Assembly (NCBI GenBank): GCA_000722615.1
Contig: JOKI01000016.1
Coordinates: 42,627-106,626 of the forward strand
From: Pseudorhizobium pelagicum
Lineage (GTDB): Bacteria; Pseudomonadota; Alphaproteobacteria; Rhizobiales; Rhizobiaceae
DNA length: 64,000 nt
Direction: 5' to 3'
The position numbers and the translations under genes are program-made. The notes under the pieces were generated by a model. The model was given only the letters and a program-made list of their open reading frames with translations, did not search any database and was not told the origin of the DNA. Below are positions 43,011-50,835 of this stretch, in pieces. Positions within the stretch are counted from its first letter, which is position 1, and the number at the start of each line of letters is the position of its first letter.

Positions 43011-44321
43011 TTAGTTGCCGAGTGCCTGCTGTATGGCGGCATTGCCGCGTTCGACGGCCTTGTCGAGTGCCGCCTTGGCATCCTGCTGGCCGGCCAGCAT
43101 GGCTTCGAACTCCTCGTTCAGGATGTCACGAACCTGCGGCAGGTTGACGAGGCGTACGCCCTTGGAGTTTTCGGTCGGCTCCTTGCCCATCATCTGCTGG
43201 ATCGGCGTCTCGCGCCCCGGGTTCTTTTCGTAGAAACCCGACTCCTTGGTGGCGTTGTAGGCTTCCATGGTGACCGGCAGATAGCCCGACACCTGATGCA
43301 GGCGGGCCTGGATTTGCGTCTGCGACAGGAAGTTGAAGAACTCGGCGATACCCTTGTATTCTTCGTCGCTCTTGCCGCCGAAGACCCAGAGGCTGGCGCC
43401 GCCGGGAATGGTGTTTTGCGGACGGCCGTCGCCCTCGTAATAGGGCAGTTGGCCGATGCCGTAGTTCATGCCGCTCTTGACGATGTCGCCCAGCCCGCCC
43501 GAGGATTCGGTCAGGATGGCGCATTCGCCGGAGAGGAAGAGGTTCTTGGCTTCAGAGGTGCGGCCGCCGTAGCGGAAGACACCGTCCTTGGCGAGGTCTG
43601 CAATCGACTGGAAGTGCTCGACGAACTGCGGGGAATTGAACTGCAGCTCGACATCGGTGTCGGCGAGACCATTTTCGTTGTTGGCGTAGGACAGATTGTT
43701 CCAGGCGGCGAAATTCTCCGTCTGGATCCAGGTCAGCCAGGTCGAGGTATAGCCGCATTCGGCAGCGCCGCTGGTCTTGATCTTGCGGGCCGCTTCCCAG
43801 ACTTCCGGCCATGTCTTAGGCGGGTTTTCAGCGTCGAGGCCTGCCTTCTGGAAGATGTCCTTGTTGTAGTAAAGGATCGGCGAGGAAGAGTTGTACGGGA
43901 AGGACAGCATGGTGCCGTCGGGCTTGGAGTAGTATGCGACGATGCCGGCCAGGTAGTTGGCCTTGTCGAATGTATAGCCACCCTTCTGGAGCACCTCCGC
44001 GACCGGCATAACGGCGCCCTCGGCGCTCATCATCACGCCGGTGCCGACGTCGAAGACCTGGATGATCGCCGGCGTCTGCTTGGCGCGGAAGGCGGCAATG
44101 CCGGCATTGAGCGTTTCCGGGTAGGTCCCCTTGAAGACCGGGACGATCTTGTAGTCGCTCTGCGTCTCGTTGAATTCCTTCGCCAGCGTATCGACGACCT
44201 CGTTGTTGGCGCCAGTCATGGCGTGCCACCACTGCAGTTCGGTGACGGCAAGCGCGCTTGACGCCCAAAAAAGCGACATGCTGGCTGCGGCTGCCGAAGC
44301 AGCGATTATCTTCGTGGACAT
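43011..44321 (-). CDS. ugpB: sn-Glycerol-3-phosphate-binding periplasmic protein
   Basis: 436-residue CUT1 binding protein. The signal peptide runs MSTKIIAASAAAASMSLFWA to about ALA; the mature part begins VTELQWWHAMTGANNEVVDT, typical of UgpB. GAHM-like parts FPYNSSSPILYYNKD, GYTSTWLTWIQTENF and GGASLWVFGG are also UgpB-like. ATG 44319-44321 follows GGGAGGAACC. A single TTGTCAT half-site resembling half of a Pho box lies at 44439-44445 on the same strand, with a poor second half, so PhoB control is possible but weakly supported. Confidence 0.94.
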   Translation of the reverse strand: MSTKIIAASAAAASMSLFWASSALAVTELQWWHAMTGANNEVVDTLAKEFNETQSDYKIVPVFKGTYPETLNAGIAAFRAKQTPAIIQVFDVGTGVMMSAEGAVMPVAEVLQKGGYTFDKANYLAGIVAYYSKPDGTMLSFPYNSSSPILYYNKDIFQKAGLDAENPPKTWPEVWEAARKIKTSGAAECGYTSTWLTWIQTENFAAWNNLSYANNENGLADTDVELQFNSPQFVEHFQSIADLAKDGVFRYGGRTSEAKNLFLSGECAILTESSGGLGDIVKSGMNYGIGQLPYYEGDGRPQNTIPGGASLWVFGGKSDEEYKGIAEFFNFLSQTQIQARLHQVSGYLPVTMEAYNATKESGFYEKNPGRETPIQQMMGKEPTENSKGVRLVNLPQVRDILNEEFEAMLAGQQDAKAALDKAVERGNAAIQQALGN

Positions 44322-44857
44322 GGTTCCTCCCCTTTGCCACTCAACCTTGGTCTGCGCGGACCCAACCTCGACGGCCACCTCCTCCAGGTTGATGCCGATA
44401 GTTGAAGCCTCAAATCAGCTAAACCAAATTTAGGTGTGATGACAATGGGAGATTTCCACCTGCGATGTGGACGACGGGGCATTTGGCCCCGCGGGGCGGC
44501 GCGGCTGGCGGATCCGGCGGTCAATGTCAGCGATCGCGATCTTTGTGCCGTTCGCTCGGAACGTGTCGCCGTCCACGACGCAGGTGTCTCGGAGGCGGCC
44601 GCCACTAGCTACCTTCGGAAATCGCTTTAGAATTGCTCTCAGGGGCTCAGGCTTGCGGGGGCTTCCACGATCGACCGTATCGCCATCTCGCCAGGACTGG
44701 AGGCTTTGGATATTCGATGGAGTCTGAAACCTCTGAATGCCTTGAAGGCGCATCGCATTCAATCTTGGGTAAGGCCAAACGCCACAGAGGACGCCTGAGT
44801 GCCTATTGGCTGCATCAATTTCCAGCTGTCAATCACGCTTGAGCCGACCAGCCGTTC
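44322..44857. other. Gap upstream of ugpB with a nuclease-like fragment
   Basis: About 535 bases. The left 120 bases are the ugp promoter region. At 44520-44591 (minus strand) is a short piece resembling the start of a staphylococcal-nuclease domain (separate entry). The remainder has no recognisable gene. Confidence 0.45.
44520..44591 (-). pseudogene. Fragment of a staphylococcal nuclease-like (SNase) domain
   Basis: Within a 110-codon minus-strand frame, the segment RDTCVVDGDTFRANGTKIAI, followed by ADID, matches the first strands of SNase-like proteins (V-x-D-G-D-T and I-x-I-A-D-I-D). The catalytic arginine and glutamate strands that should follow are absent; the frame continues with unrelated basic and serine-rich sequence. 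It is at most a relic. Confidence 0.4.
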
Positions 44858-45013
44858 TTATCGCATTTCTTCAGAAGTGATGTCGCCCGAAACGTAACGA
44901 GCCACTGCTGCTTCTAAGATCGGGTCGCCGGTGTACCCCGCACGCAAGTTTGCAGCCTGAGCCTGATTTGCAGCTTTCTTCCGGGCTGCGCCATGAGGAA
45001 TCGCGCGCGGCAT
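44858..45013 (-). CDS. Possible VbhA-like antitoxin, 51 residues, orphan
   Basis: The ATG at 45011-45013 starts a small protein whose second half, AGYTGDPILEAAVARYVSGD then ITSEEM, follows the pattern of VbhA-type antitoxins that inhibit Fic toxins (a short helix, G-x-x-x-D-P, then a helix ending G-E/D-I-T-x-E-E). The inhibitory S/TxxxEG motif is not present; the matching place reads ANLRAG. No toxin gene is adjacent; the only fic gene in the window is 40 kb away and self-inhibited. The ribosome site is weak. It may be an orphan or a relic. Confidence 0.38.
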   Translation of the reverse strand: MPRAIPHGAARKKAANQAQAANLRAGYTGDPILEAAVARYVSGDITSEEMR

Positions 45014-45098
45014 CGAGAACCGCGCCACAAAGGCTCGGCCCTGCGCGGTCGCGCTACAGGGCTTGCACCGTGCACGCTTCCAGCCGCCGTTCACGCCA

Positions 45099-47339
45099 TC
45101 AATTCAGACCGACGGCTGCCTTGGCATCGGCAAGGCCACGGCGCGCATCGCGGTTGCCCGTGGTGGCGGCGGCTTCAAACAGGCGCAAGGCGTCGTGCGG
45201 TCTGCTGAGGTTCATGTAGCTATAGGCGCGCAGCACCAAAAGGTCGACCGGCTCCTGCTGCACCTGCGCCCGCTGGTCGAGATAGAGCAGCGCCTCGCGA
45301 TATCGGTCGGACTGAAACGCCTGGACGGCGCGGTCGGCAAGGATGGAGGCCTGTAGTCCACGCGCCCGAGTAGAACTCATGGGCGCCTGGGTTGCCGCGA
45401 CGGCCGCACGATCGGTCAGTCCGACCCTGAGATAGGCGAGGCTCTGTCCGTAGGCGGCGTCCTCGCGGATGTTGCGGTTGCCGCTGGAGAGTGCGGCATC
45501 AAAACTTTCGGCGGCTTCGAGCGGGCGGTTCAAGTCCATGAGACACCAACCGCGTTGAAGCGCTGCCGGCGCCGACAGACGGGCCGGATCGAGGCGGCTG
45601 GCGCAGGAGGCAGGCCGCGCAGAGTGTACCGCCGCCGCGACCGGCGCTGCGGTGGCGGCCGGCGCTGCCTGCATTGCGACGGCAGCCCCTCGTGGACGAG
45701 CCGCCGGCTCAGCGGGCCGAATGGCGGTTGCAGGTCGCGACGGACGTCCATCAGCGGGCGTGGTTGCCAGATCGGCGATGCGCGGCGACTGCGCTGCCCA
45801 TTGCTGCTGCAGCTTGGCAAAGCCTGCCCTGTCGTTCAACTGGAGCCGCGTCAGCGCAAGCCCGTAGGCGGACGGCTCGTCTTCCGGCGCCCATTCAAGC
45901 GCCGTCTCAAACCACTGCACCGCCGTCTGCGGTTGATCGAAGGCGCGGGCATACCAGCCGAACTGCTGCGCCGAAGGTGCATAGCGCTCGGCAATCACCG
46001 CCTGTGCCATCCGCGTCAATATTGCCTCGTCGATCGTCGCGGGCGGGTCGATCGCCAAGAAATTTGCCGTTGCAGCCAGATAGGTTGCCGTCGCGTCTTC
46101 TGAAGCCTCACGCCAGGGGTAGAGCACCGCTTCCGCCTCGGCCGGCTTGCCCTGCTGCAGCAGCGTCAGCGCCAGGCCTTGGGATGCATCGGCGGTATCG
46201 TCGCGCTCGCGCGCGCGCCGAAACCAGACCGCTGCCTCATCGGCGTCGTCACGCCGGAGATAATACCACGCCAGGAGCAGGGCGTCGGAGGCCGGACCGT
46301 CGCCACGGGCCGATGCCTTCAGCCGATCGACGTCGTCGGGCGCAACTGCCAGCGACGGGTCCTCATTGGCCTGGGCCACGAAGCGGCGGGCGAGATCGTC
46401 GCGGATGCTGTCGAATTCACCGGCGCCGCTTTCGGTCTGTTTTGCAAGCGCAAGAAGCGGCTGGACGCGATCGTAGGGCAATGCCGCGGCAGCCTTCTGC
46501 AGTGTTGCTAGCCGCTCCGCCGGATCGGTGCAGGTTGTCAGGATATAGCGATAGGCATCCACTGCACGCTGTGCACGGTCGGTATTGGCGAAAGCCTCGG
46601 CCACGCGCCACAAGACATCAACCTCGCTGCAGTTGAGAAGCAGTGGATTTGTGGCGCCGAGGTCGATAACGGTCTGATACTGCTTCAGCTGCGAGGCGTT
46701 GACAAGGCGGCTGCGCGCTTCGGCGATGTCCAGTCGCTCCAGAAGATCGGCCGGCGGCTCCCAGGCGGGTTCGGCGGCCTGCCGCTCGGCGATCGCCTTC
46801 CTCACCTGCGCGTACCGGCCCTGTGCATAAAGCGCCCACATGCCTTCCAGCTGTCGATCGACGTTTTGGGGAACGGCAAGCGGGTCGGCAGGCGGTGTCC
46901 AGTTCGGATAGAGCTGCCGCAGGCGTGCGATTTCCGCGGCCAGCCGCGCCGTGTCGCCCTGTGCGGCAAAGTATCGAAGCGCCGTCTCGTCCACCTGAGC
47001 CGGTGCCGGCTCGGCTTGCGTTTCGGCTGCGCCTGCGTCGGCTGCCTCGTCCTGCTCCATCTGCGACAGCTGGAAGGGAACAATGGAGCCGGCCTGGACC
47101 AGGCGCTCTGTCTTCGCCGGTGTCTGCTGCAGGGCCCGGATGTCGCGTGCCAGTCCGTCCAGACCCGTCCCGTCGGTTCCCTCGTCTGCGACCCGTCGGA
47201 TATCGGTCGGCTTGCTGATGCTGCCGGTGTCAGCTGTCGCCAGCCAGGAGGACACAATGCCGGTCTCGTTCGACTGCGTCATGAACAGACCTGCAGATAC
47301 GGCGGTGGAGACCATCAGCATGGGCAGTTTCAGAGACAC
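45099..47339 (-). CDS. TPR-repeat protein of the cellulose operon (BcsC-like role)
   Basis: 746 residues: an N-terminal hydrophobic segment (MLMVSTAVSAGLFM), a low-complexity Ala/Glu region, then tandem TPR-like helices throughout, for example ALLLAWYYLRRDDADEAAVW, LTLLQQGKPAEAEAVLYPW and LVLRAYSYMNLSRPHDAL. An Ala/Pro-rich insert lies around residues 540-580. There is no C-terminal outer-membrane barrel as in enterobacterial BcsC. GTG 47339 overlaps the bcsZ stop by 10 bases, so it is the last gene of the bcs operon. It probably scaffolds the periplasmic part of the export machine. Confidence 0.8.
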   Translation of the reverse strand: MSLKLPMLMVSTAVSAGLFMTQSNETGIVSSWLATADTGSISKPTDIRRVADEGTDGTGLDGLARDIRALQQTPAKTERLVQAGSIVPFQLSQMEQDEAADAGAAETQAEPAPAQVDETALRYFAAQGDTARLAAEIARLRQLYPNWTPPADPLAVPQNVDRQLEGMWALYAQGRYAQVRKAIAERQAAEPAWEPPADLLERLDIAEARSRLVNASQLKQYQTVIDLGATNPLLLNCSEVDVLWRVAEAFANTDRAQRAVDAYRYILTTCTDPAERLATLQKAAAALPYDRVQPLLALAKQTESGAGEFDSIRDDLARRFVAQANEDPSLAVAPDDVDRLKASARGDGPASDALLLAWYYLRRDDADEAAVWFRRARERDDTADASQGLALTLLQQGKPAEAEAVLYPWREASEDATATYLAATANFLAIDPPATIDEAILTRMAQAVIAERYAPSAQQFGWYARAFDQPQTAVQWFETALEWAPEDEPSAYGLALTRLQLNDRAGFAKLQQQWAAQSPRIADLATTPADGRPSRPATAIRPAEPAARPRGAAVAMQAAPAATAAPVAAAVHSARPASCASRLDPARLSAPAALQRGWCLMDLNRPLEAAESFDAALSSGNRNIREDAAYGQSLAYLRVGLTDRAAVAATQAPMSSTRARGLQASILADRAVQAFQSDRYREALLYLDQRAQVQQEPVDLLVLRAYSYMNLSRPHDALRLFEAAATTGNRDARRGLADAKAAVGLN

Positions 47340-48376
47340 GACGGATGTTTCTCCATGATATATGCCAGGCCTAGCAGATGGAGTGTGGCCGGATAGTACA
47401 ACTGCGACGTCAGCTCGCGGGCAGTCACTGGTACTGCCCTGCCTTCGCTAACACAGGCCAGAATATGGTTAACGAACTGATAACCCGGATCCTCCAGCCT
47501 CTCCTTCGCCTGGCCGCTGGAAAGATCGATGATGGCCGGCGTGCCGTCGATCGTCATTGCCTGCAGCATGCGCCTCGCCAGCTCGATATGCTCCAGTGAC
47601 GCGCGCAGCAGATAGAGCGGAATGCGGATCGCGTTGTAGCCGAACTCGGCCGCAAACCCTTCCGCCGGCTTTGGCTGCCTGGCAAGGCTGACCCATTCGG
47701 CCGGCAGCTGTCTTGGTCCGAACTGCATCTGGGCGATGAGGGCGAGACCGTCTTGCTGAAGTCTCGACCAGCGATCGGACGGCGCGAGGATCGCCATGAT
47801 CGGGAAGGATTCAAAGATCCAGTAGGAAGGATTGATGACCGGACCATCCGTACGCTCGCCTGCGTCGAAGCCTTCGGCCGCCGGCAACAGCAGCACCCGC
47901 CCGCCGCTTTCGACCACGACGTTGTCGAGGATGGCGCGCGCAAGGGCCGCGGCGCTTGCAAGGTAATCCTCCCGCTCCCAGGCCGCCCCGGCCATCGCCA
48001 GCGCATAGGCGATGAGGAGATCGCCATCGGAGGCGTTGTTGACGTCGGTGACGTGCGGTTGGGCGCCGGGGTCCCACTTCCAGGCGGTCAGCCCGTCGTT
48101 ACGGATCATCAACTCCGTCTGGGTGAAAGACCAGATCTGCTCGAAATCCGACGGGCTGTTGGCGAAGAAGGCAAGCAGCAGGCCGTAGCCCTGGCCCTCG
48201 CTGTGACTGATCCCGCCGTTGGCGTTATCGACGATCCGGCCACTCGCATCCAGAAACCTGGATGTATAGTCCTGCCAGAGCGATGGCCCGATCGAACCTT
48301 GCTGCGCCGCCGCAGGCCCGGTCGCGGCGAGCAGCCCCAACAGCGTCAGCATCGAGATCAACGGTTTTGCAATCAT
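47330..48376 (-). CDS. bcsZ: Periplasmic endo-1,4-beta-glucanase (GH8) of the cellulose operon
   Basis: 348 residues with a signal peptide (ISMLTLLGLLAATGPAAAQ). GH8 features: ISHSEGQGYGLLLA with the catalytic glutamate, WKWDP, DVNNASDGDLLIAYALAMAG with the catalytic aspartate region, and GYNAIRIPLYLL. Corresponds to BcsZ/CelC, which trims glucan during cellulose export. ATG 48374-48376 overlaps the bcsB stop (ATGA). The frame is open further upstream inside bcsB but that is not part of it. Confidence 0.92.
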   Translation of the reverse strand: MIAKPLISMLTLLGLLAATGPAAAQQGSIGPSLWQDYTSRFLDASGRIVDNANGGISHSEGQGYGLLLAFFANSPSDFEQIWSFTQTELMIRNDGLTAWKWDPGAQPHVTDVNNASDGDLLIAYALAMAGAAWEREDYLASAAALARAILDNVVVESGGRVLLLPAAEGFDAGERTDGPVINPSYWIFESFPIMAILAPSDRWSRLQQDGLALIAQMQFGPRQLPAEWVSLARQPKPAEGFAAEFGYNAIRIPLYLLRASLEHIELARRMLQAMTIDGTPAIIDLSSGQAKERLEDPGYQFVNHILACVSEGRAVPVTARELTSQLYYPATLHLLGLAYIMEKHPSCL

Positions 48377-50835
48377 CTGCGCCTCCCCAGCCATCGCAGC
48401 ACGGTCGCTGTCGTGACACCGAGCAGGCAGGACGCAACGACGATCGCCAGTGCATAGGACAGAAGGTTGCTCGACAGCCAGTTGCTGGCGATCAATCTGT
48501 AGTTCTGCAGCGAGGTGTCGACCGGTGGCAGGAAGGACAGTTGCCGGGCCTCCTGAACCGCTACCGTGTCTGTGGCGCGCGCGTAGCTGAACACCCGCCC
48601 CTCGACCTGCTGCCACACATCCTGGCGCGCCATCTCAGCTGTGGCAAGCCGCAACTCCTGGGGACTGGGCGCAATCAGCGCCGTCCAAAGACCGTTGCCA
48701 TTGGGACCGGGCCCCTGTGCAATCAGCAGGTCGTCGTCCGCATCCGGCTGGAAGGCTGTCTCGCTTGCGGGGAGAAACCGCAAGGCACCTTCCGAAAGAT
48801 CAAGCCTTTCCTGCAGCCATTGCCGAAATGACGTGACCGTCTGGCTCAGGAAACCGCCCTGCAGGCGACCGCGCCAGGCCTCTATCGACTGGACTGTGCT
48901 GCCGGTGGTCGGGCCTTCGCCGTTGACCGGATTCCATCCGGCGGCAAGATCCGGATCCAGGTTCAGCTGGGTCAGGACATTGACGGGAAGTTGCCCGGCC
49001 GAGCCGATGTAGATCGCGTTGCGCCCACCCGCCGCATTGGCCGCCGAGACGGGTTCGATGGCGATGGGGGCGCCCGAAACCTGCGCTGCCTTGCCCAGGA
49101 AGTTCGCGGCAGCCGAAAGCATATCGGCGTCGATCCTGTCCATGAAAAAGGCCGCTGGCTGGTGCTGCCGGCTGTAGGGAAAACCGGTCCCCGACAGTGC
49201 GGCGAGGTTCGGCGTCTGGCCGATCCGTGCGTACCCTGGCATGGCAAAGACCGAGCTATCAAAGAGCGCGAAGCGGGGTTCCGTCGAGGCATTGCTTCCC
49301 GGCGCGCATGCCTCGTCGGCCCTGGAAAGAAGCACCGCTTCCACCTCTATCCGATTGATCCCGGCGCGTAGGTGCCGCATCGTCATGCGGATCGGCGACT
49401 GTCGCAACAGGCCGCCGCCCTCCTCGGTGATGGGCACCGTCGAGGCAATATTGCCGTTGACATAAACGTCGATGTGGCTGCCGGCCGCCACCGACGGGCT
49501 GTAGGCCGCATCGAGCAGAAGCACCGCCTCGCCGTAGGCTCCGGCGTAAAAGTCGGAGGGAACGGCAATGTCGAAGCCGGTGCGCAGCCGCCGGCCGGAA
49601 AACTCGACAGTGGGAATTCCGAGGCGATCAAAACCAAGGCGCTCGCCACCGAAGACGAAGGGTGCATTGGGTCGTTGCCACCGATCGGTTGACATCGATT
49701 CGCGCCGGAGCGTGGGGGCGTGCGCCAAAGGGGCAATGAACGACTCGACGGCGCTTGCAACCGCCGACCAGGTCGGCCCGCTGATCACCATGACGGGTCC
49801 GGCGCTGCCGGGCGCCTGCGTCATGCCGCTGACGGGACCGGTTTCGGCACCGGGCGGCAAAGCCGGCAGGACGCCAGCCAGTTCGGCTGCCGTTCCAACC
49901 GCCACGGTGATCTGCCCCGGCGCGCCGATCTGCTGCGGCATCGCCTGCTGAAAAGAAAACCGCGGGTTGGGCATGCCGCTCATGATCGCAAGGCCCTGAG
50001 ACAGCCGCAGCAGCGGCGCCAGTTCCTCCATGGGGCCGATCGAAGGAACCACCATCTGGAAATGGGTGCGCCCGTCCGCGTCGGGGCCCAGGGCGTTGAC
50101 CGCTTCGAAGGCGGAGCTCACCGGCGCCAGATTCGGAGCGAGCTGGAGATAGGTCTGTGTGCTATCGATCTGCGTCCACAGATCGTAGGTCGAGCGGATG
50201 TCACAGTCGGTGCGGTGCCTTTGGTTCGCGACCAGTTCCACATCGTTGTTTCCGGGGCGCAACAGCCCGGGCGGGATCGACCAGCGAATGGATTTCGTGC
50301 CGTTCGGTGCGCTGATGTTCTCCAGGCCAATGAGCCTGTTGTTGATGAAGAGCTCAAGGCGCGAGGATTCGGGAGCAACGACGATGGCGCTCTTATATCC
50401 AAGCGTGAAGGACCGGGCAGCCTGCGCCTGCTCGGCGGTGAGATAGACGGCCCAGGCCCTGCGCCCGTATTCCCCGCTCAGCGCCAGGGTTTGGGACGGA
50501 ATGACGTAGCGACGGGCGTCGGCCGGTTCTGCGAGAGACGGCGCGGTGGCCGCGGGCTGCGGCTCCGGGCGCCGCCCAGGCTCGCTCTGTGTCGTGTCCG
50601 TTGCCGGCTGTTGCGGCGCGGGTGGAACCTGCGCAGGGACTTCCTCCTGGCGCGCGCCCGGTGTCGCGGAGACGTCCGGGGGCACGGGGATTGGCCGGGG
50701 CAGCCGGGGCAGCGCCTGCGGGCTTGCCGGACGCTCCGGAGACATGTCGAAGGGTGCCGGCTGCGCAGACAGGGTGCCGCAGAGGCTGAGGCTGCAGACA
50801 ACCGCCGCAGCACAGGCGGCAAGGCGGTTCATCAT
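48373..50835 (-). CDS. bcsB: Cellulose synthase regulatory/periplasmic subunit BcsB
   Basis: 820 residues. A signal peptide (CAAAVVCSLSLCGTLSAQ), a proline-rich linker to about 120, then alternating carbohydrate-binding and flavodoxin-like domains, and one C-terminal membrane helix (LLSYALAIVVASCLLGVTTA) that docks on BcsA. BcsB guides the glucan through the periplasm. ATG 50833-50835 (GGAGG 6 nt before) overlaps the bcsA stop. The frame extends to 51027 in bcsA, but the signal peptide fixes the start. Confidence 0.93.
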   Translation of the reverse strand: MMNRLAACAAAVVCSLSLCGTLSAQPAPFDMSPERPASPQALPRLPRPIPVPPDVSATPGARQEEVPAQVPPAPQQPATDTTQSEPGRRPEPQPAATAPSLAEPADARRYVIPSQTLALSGEYGRRAWAVYLTAEQAQAARSFTLGYKSAIVVAPESSRLELFINNRLIGLENISAPNGTKSIRWSIPPGLLRPGNNDVELVANQRHRTDCDIRSTYDLWTQIDSTQTYLQLAPNLAPVSSAFEAVNALGPDADGRTHFQMVVPSIGPMEELAPLLRLSQGLAIMSGMPNPRFSFQQAMPQQIGAPGQITVAVGTAAELAGVLPALPPGAETGPVSGMTQAPGSAGPVMVISGPTWSAVASAVESFIAPLAHAPTLRRESMSTDRWQRPNAPFVFGGERLGFDRLGIPTVEFSGRRLRTGFDIAVPSDFYAGAYGEAVLLLDAAYSPSVAAGSHIDVYVNGNIASTVPITEEGGGLLRQSPIRMTMRHLRAGINRIEVEAVLLSRADEACAPGSNASTEPRFALFDSSVFAMPGYARIGQTPNLAALSGTGFPYSRQHQPAAFFMDRIDADMLSAAANFLGKAAQVSGAPIAIEPVSAANAAGGRNAIYIGSAGQLPVNVLTQLNLDPDLAAGWNPVNGEGPTTGSTVQSIEAWRGRLQGGFLSQTVTSFRQWLQERLDLSEGALRFLPASETAFQPDADDDLLIAQGPGPNGNGLWTALIAPSPQELRLATAEMARQDVWQQVEGRVFSYARATDTVAVQEARQLSFLPPVDTSLQNYRLIASNWLSSNLLSYALAIVVASCLLGVTTATVLRWLGRRR

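Noticed and set aside
44439-44445. Pho box upstream of ugpB
   Set aside because: Only one TTGTCAT half-site; the second half (CCTAAAT) matches the consensus at about three of seven positions. Mentioned in the ugpB entry but not called as a site.
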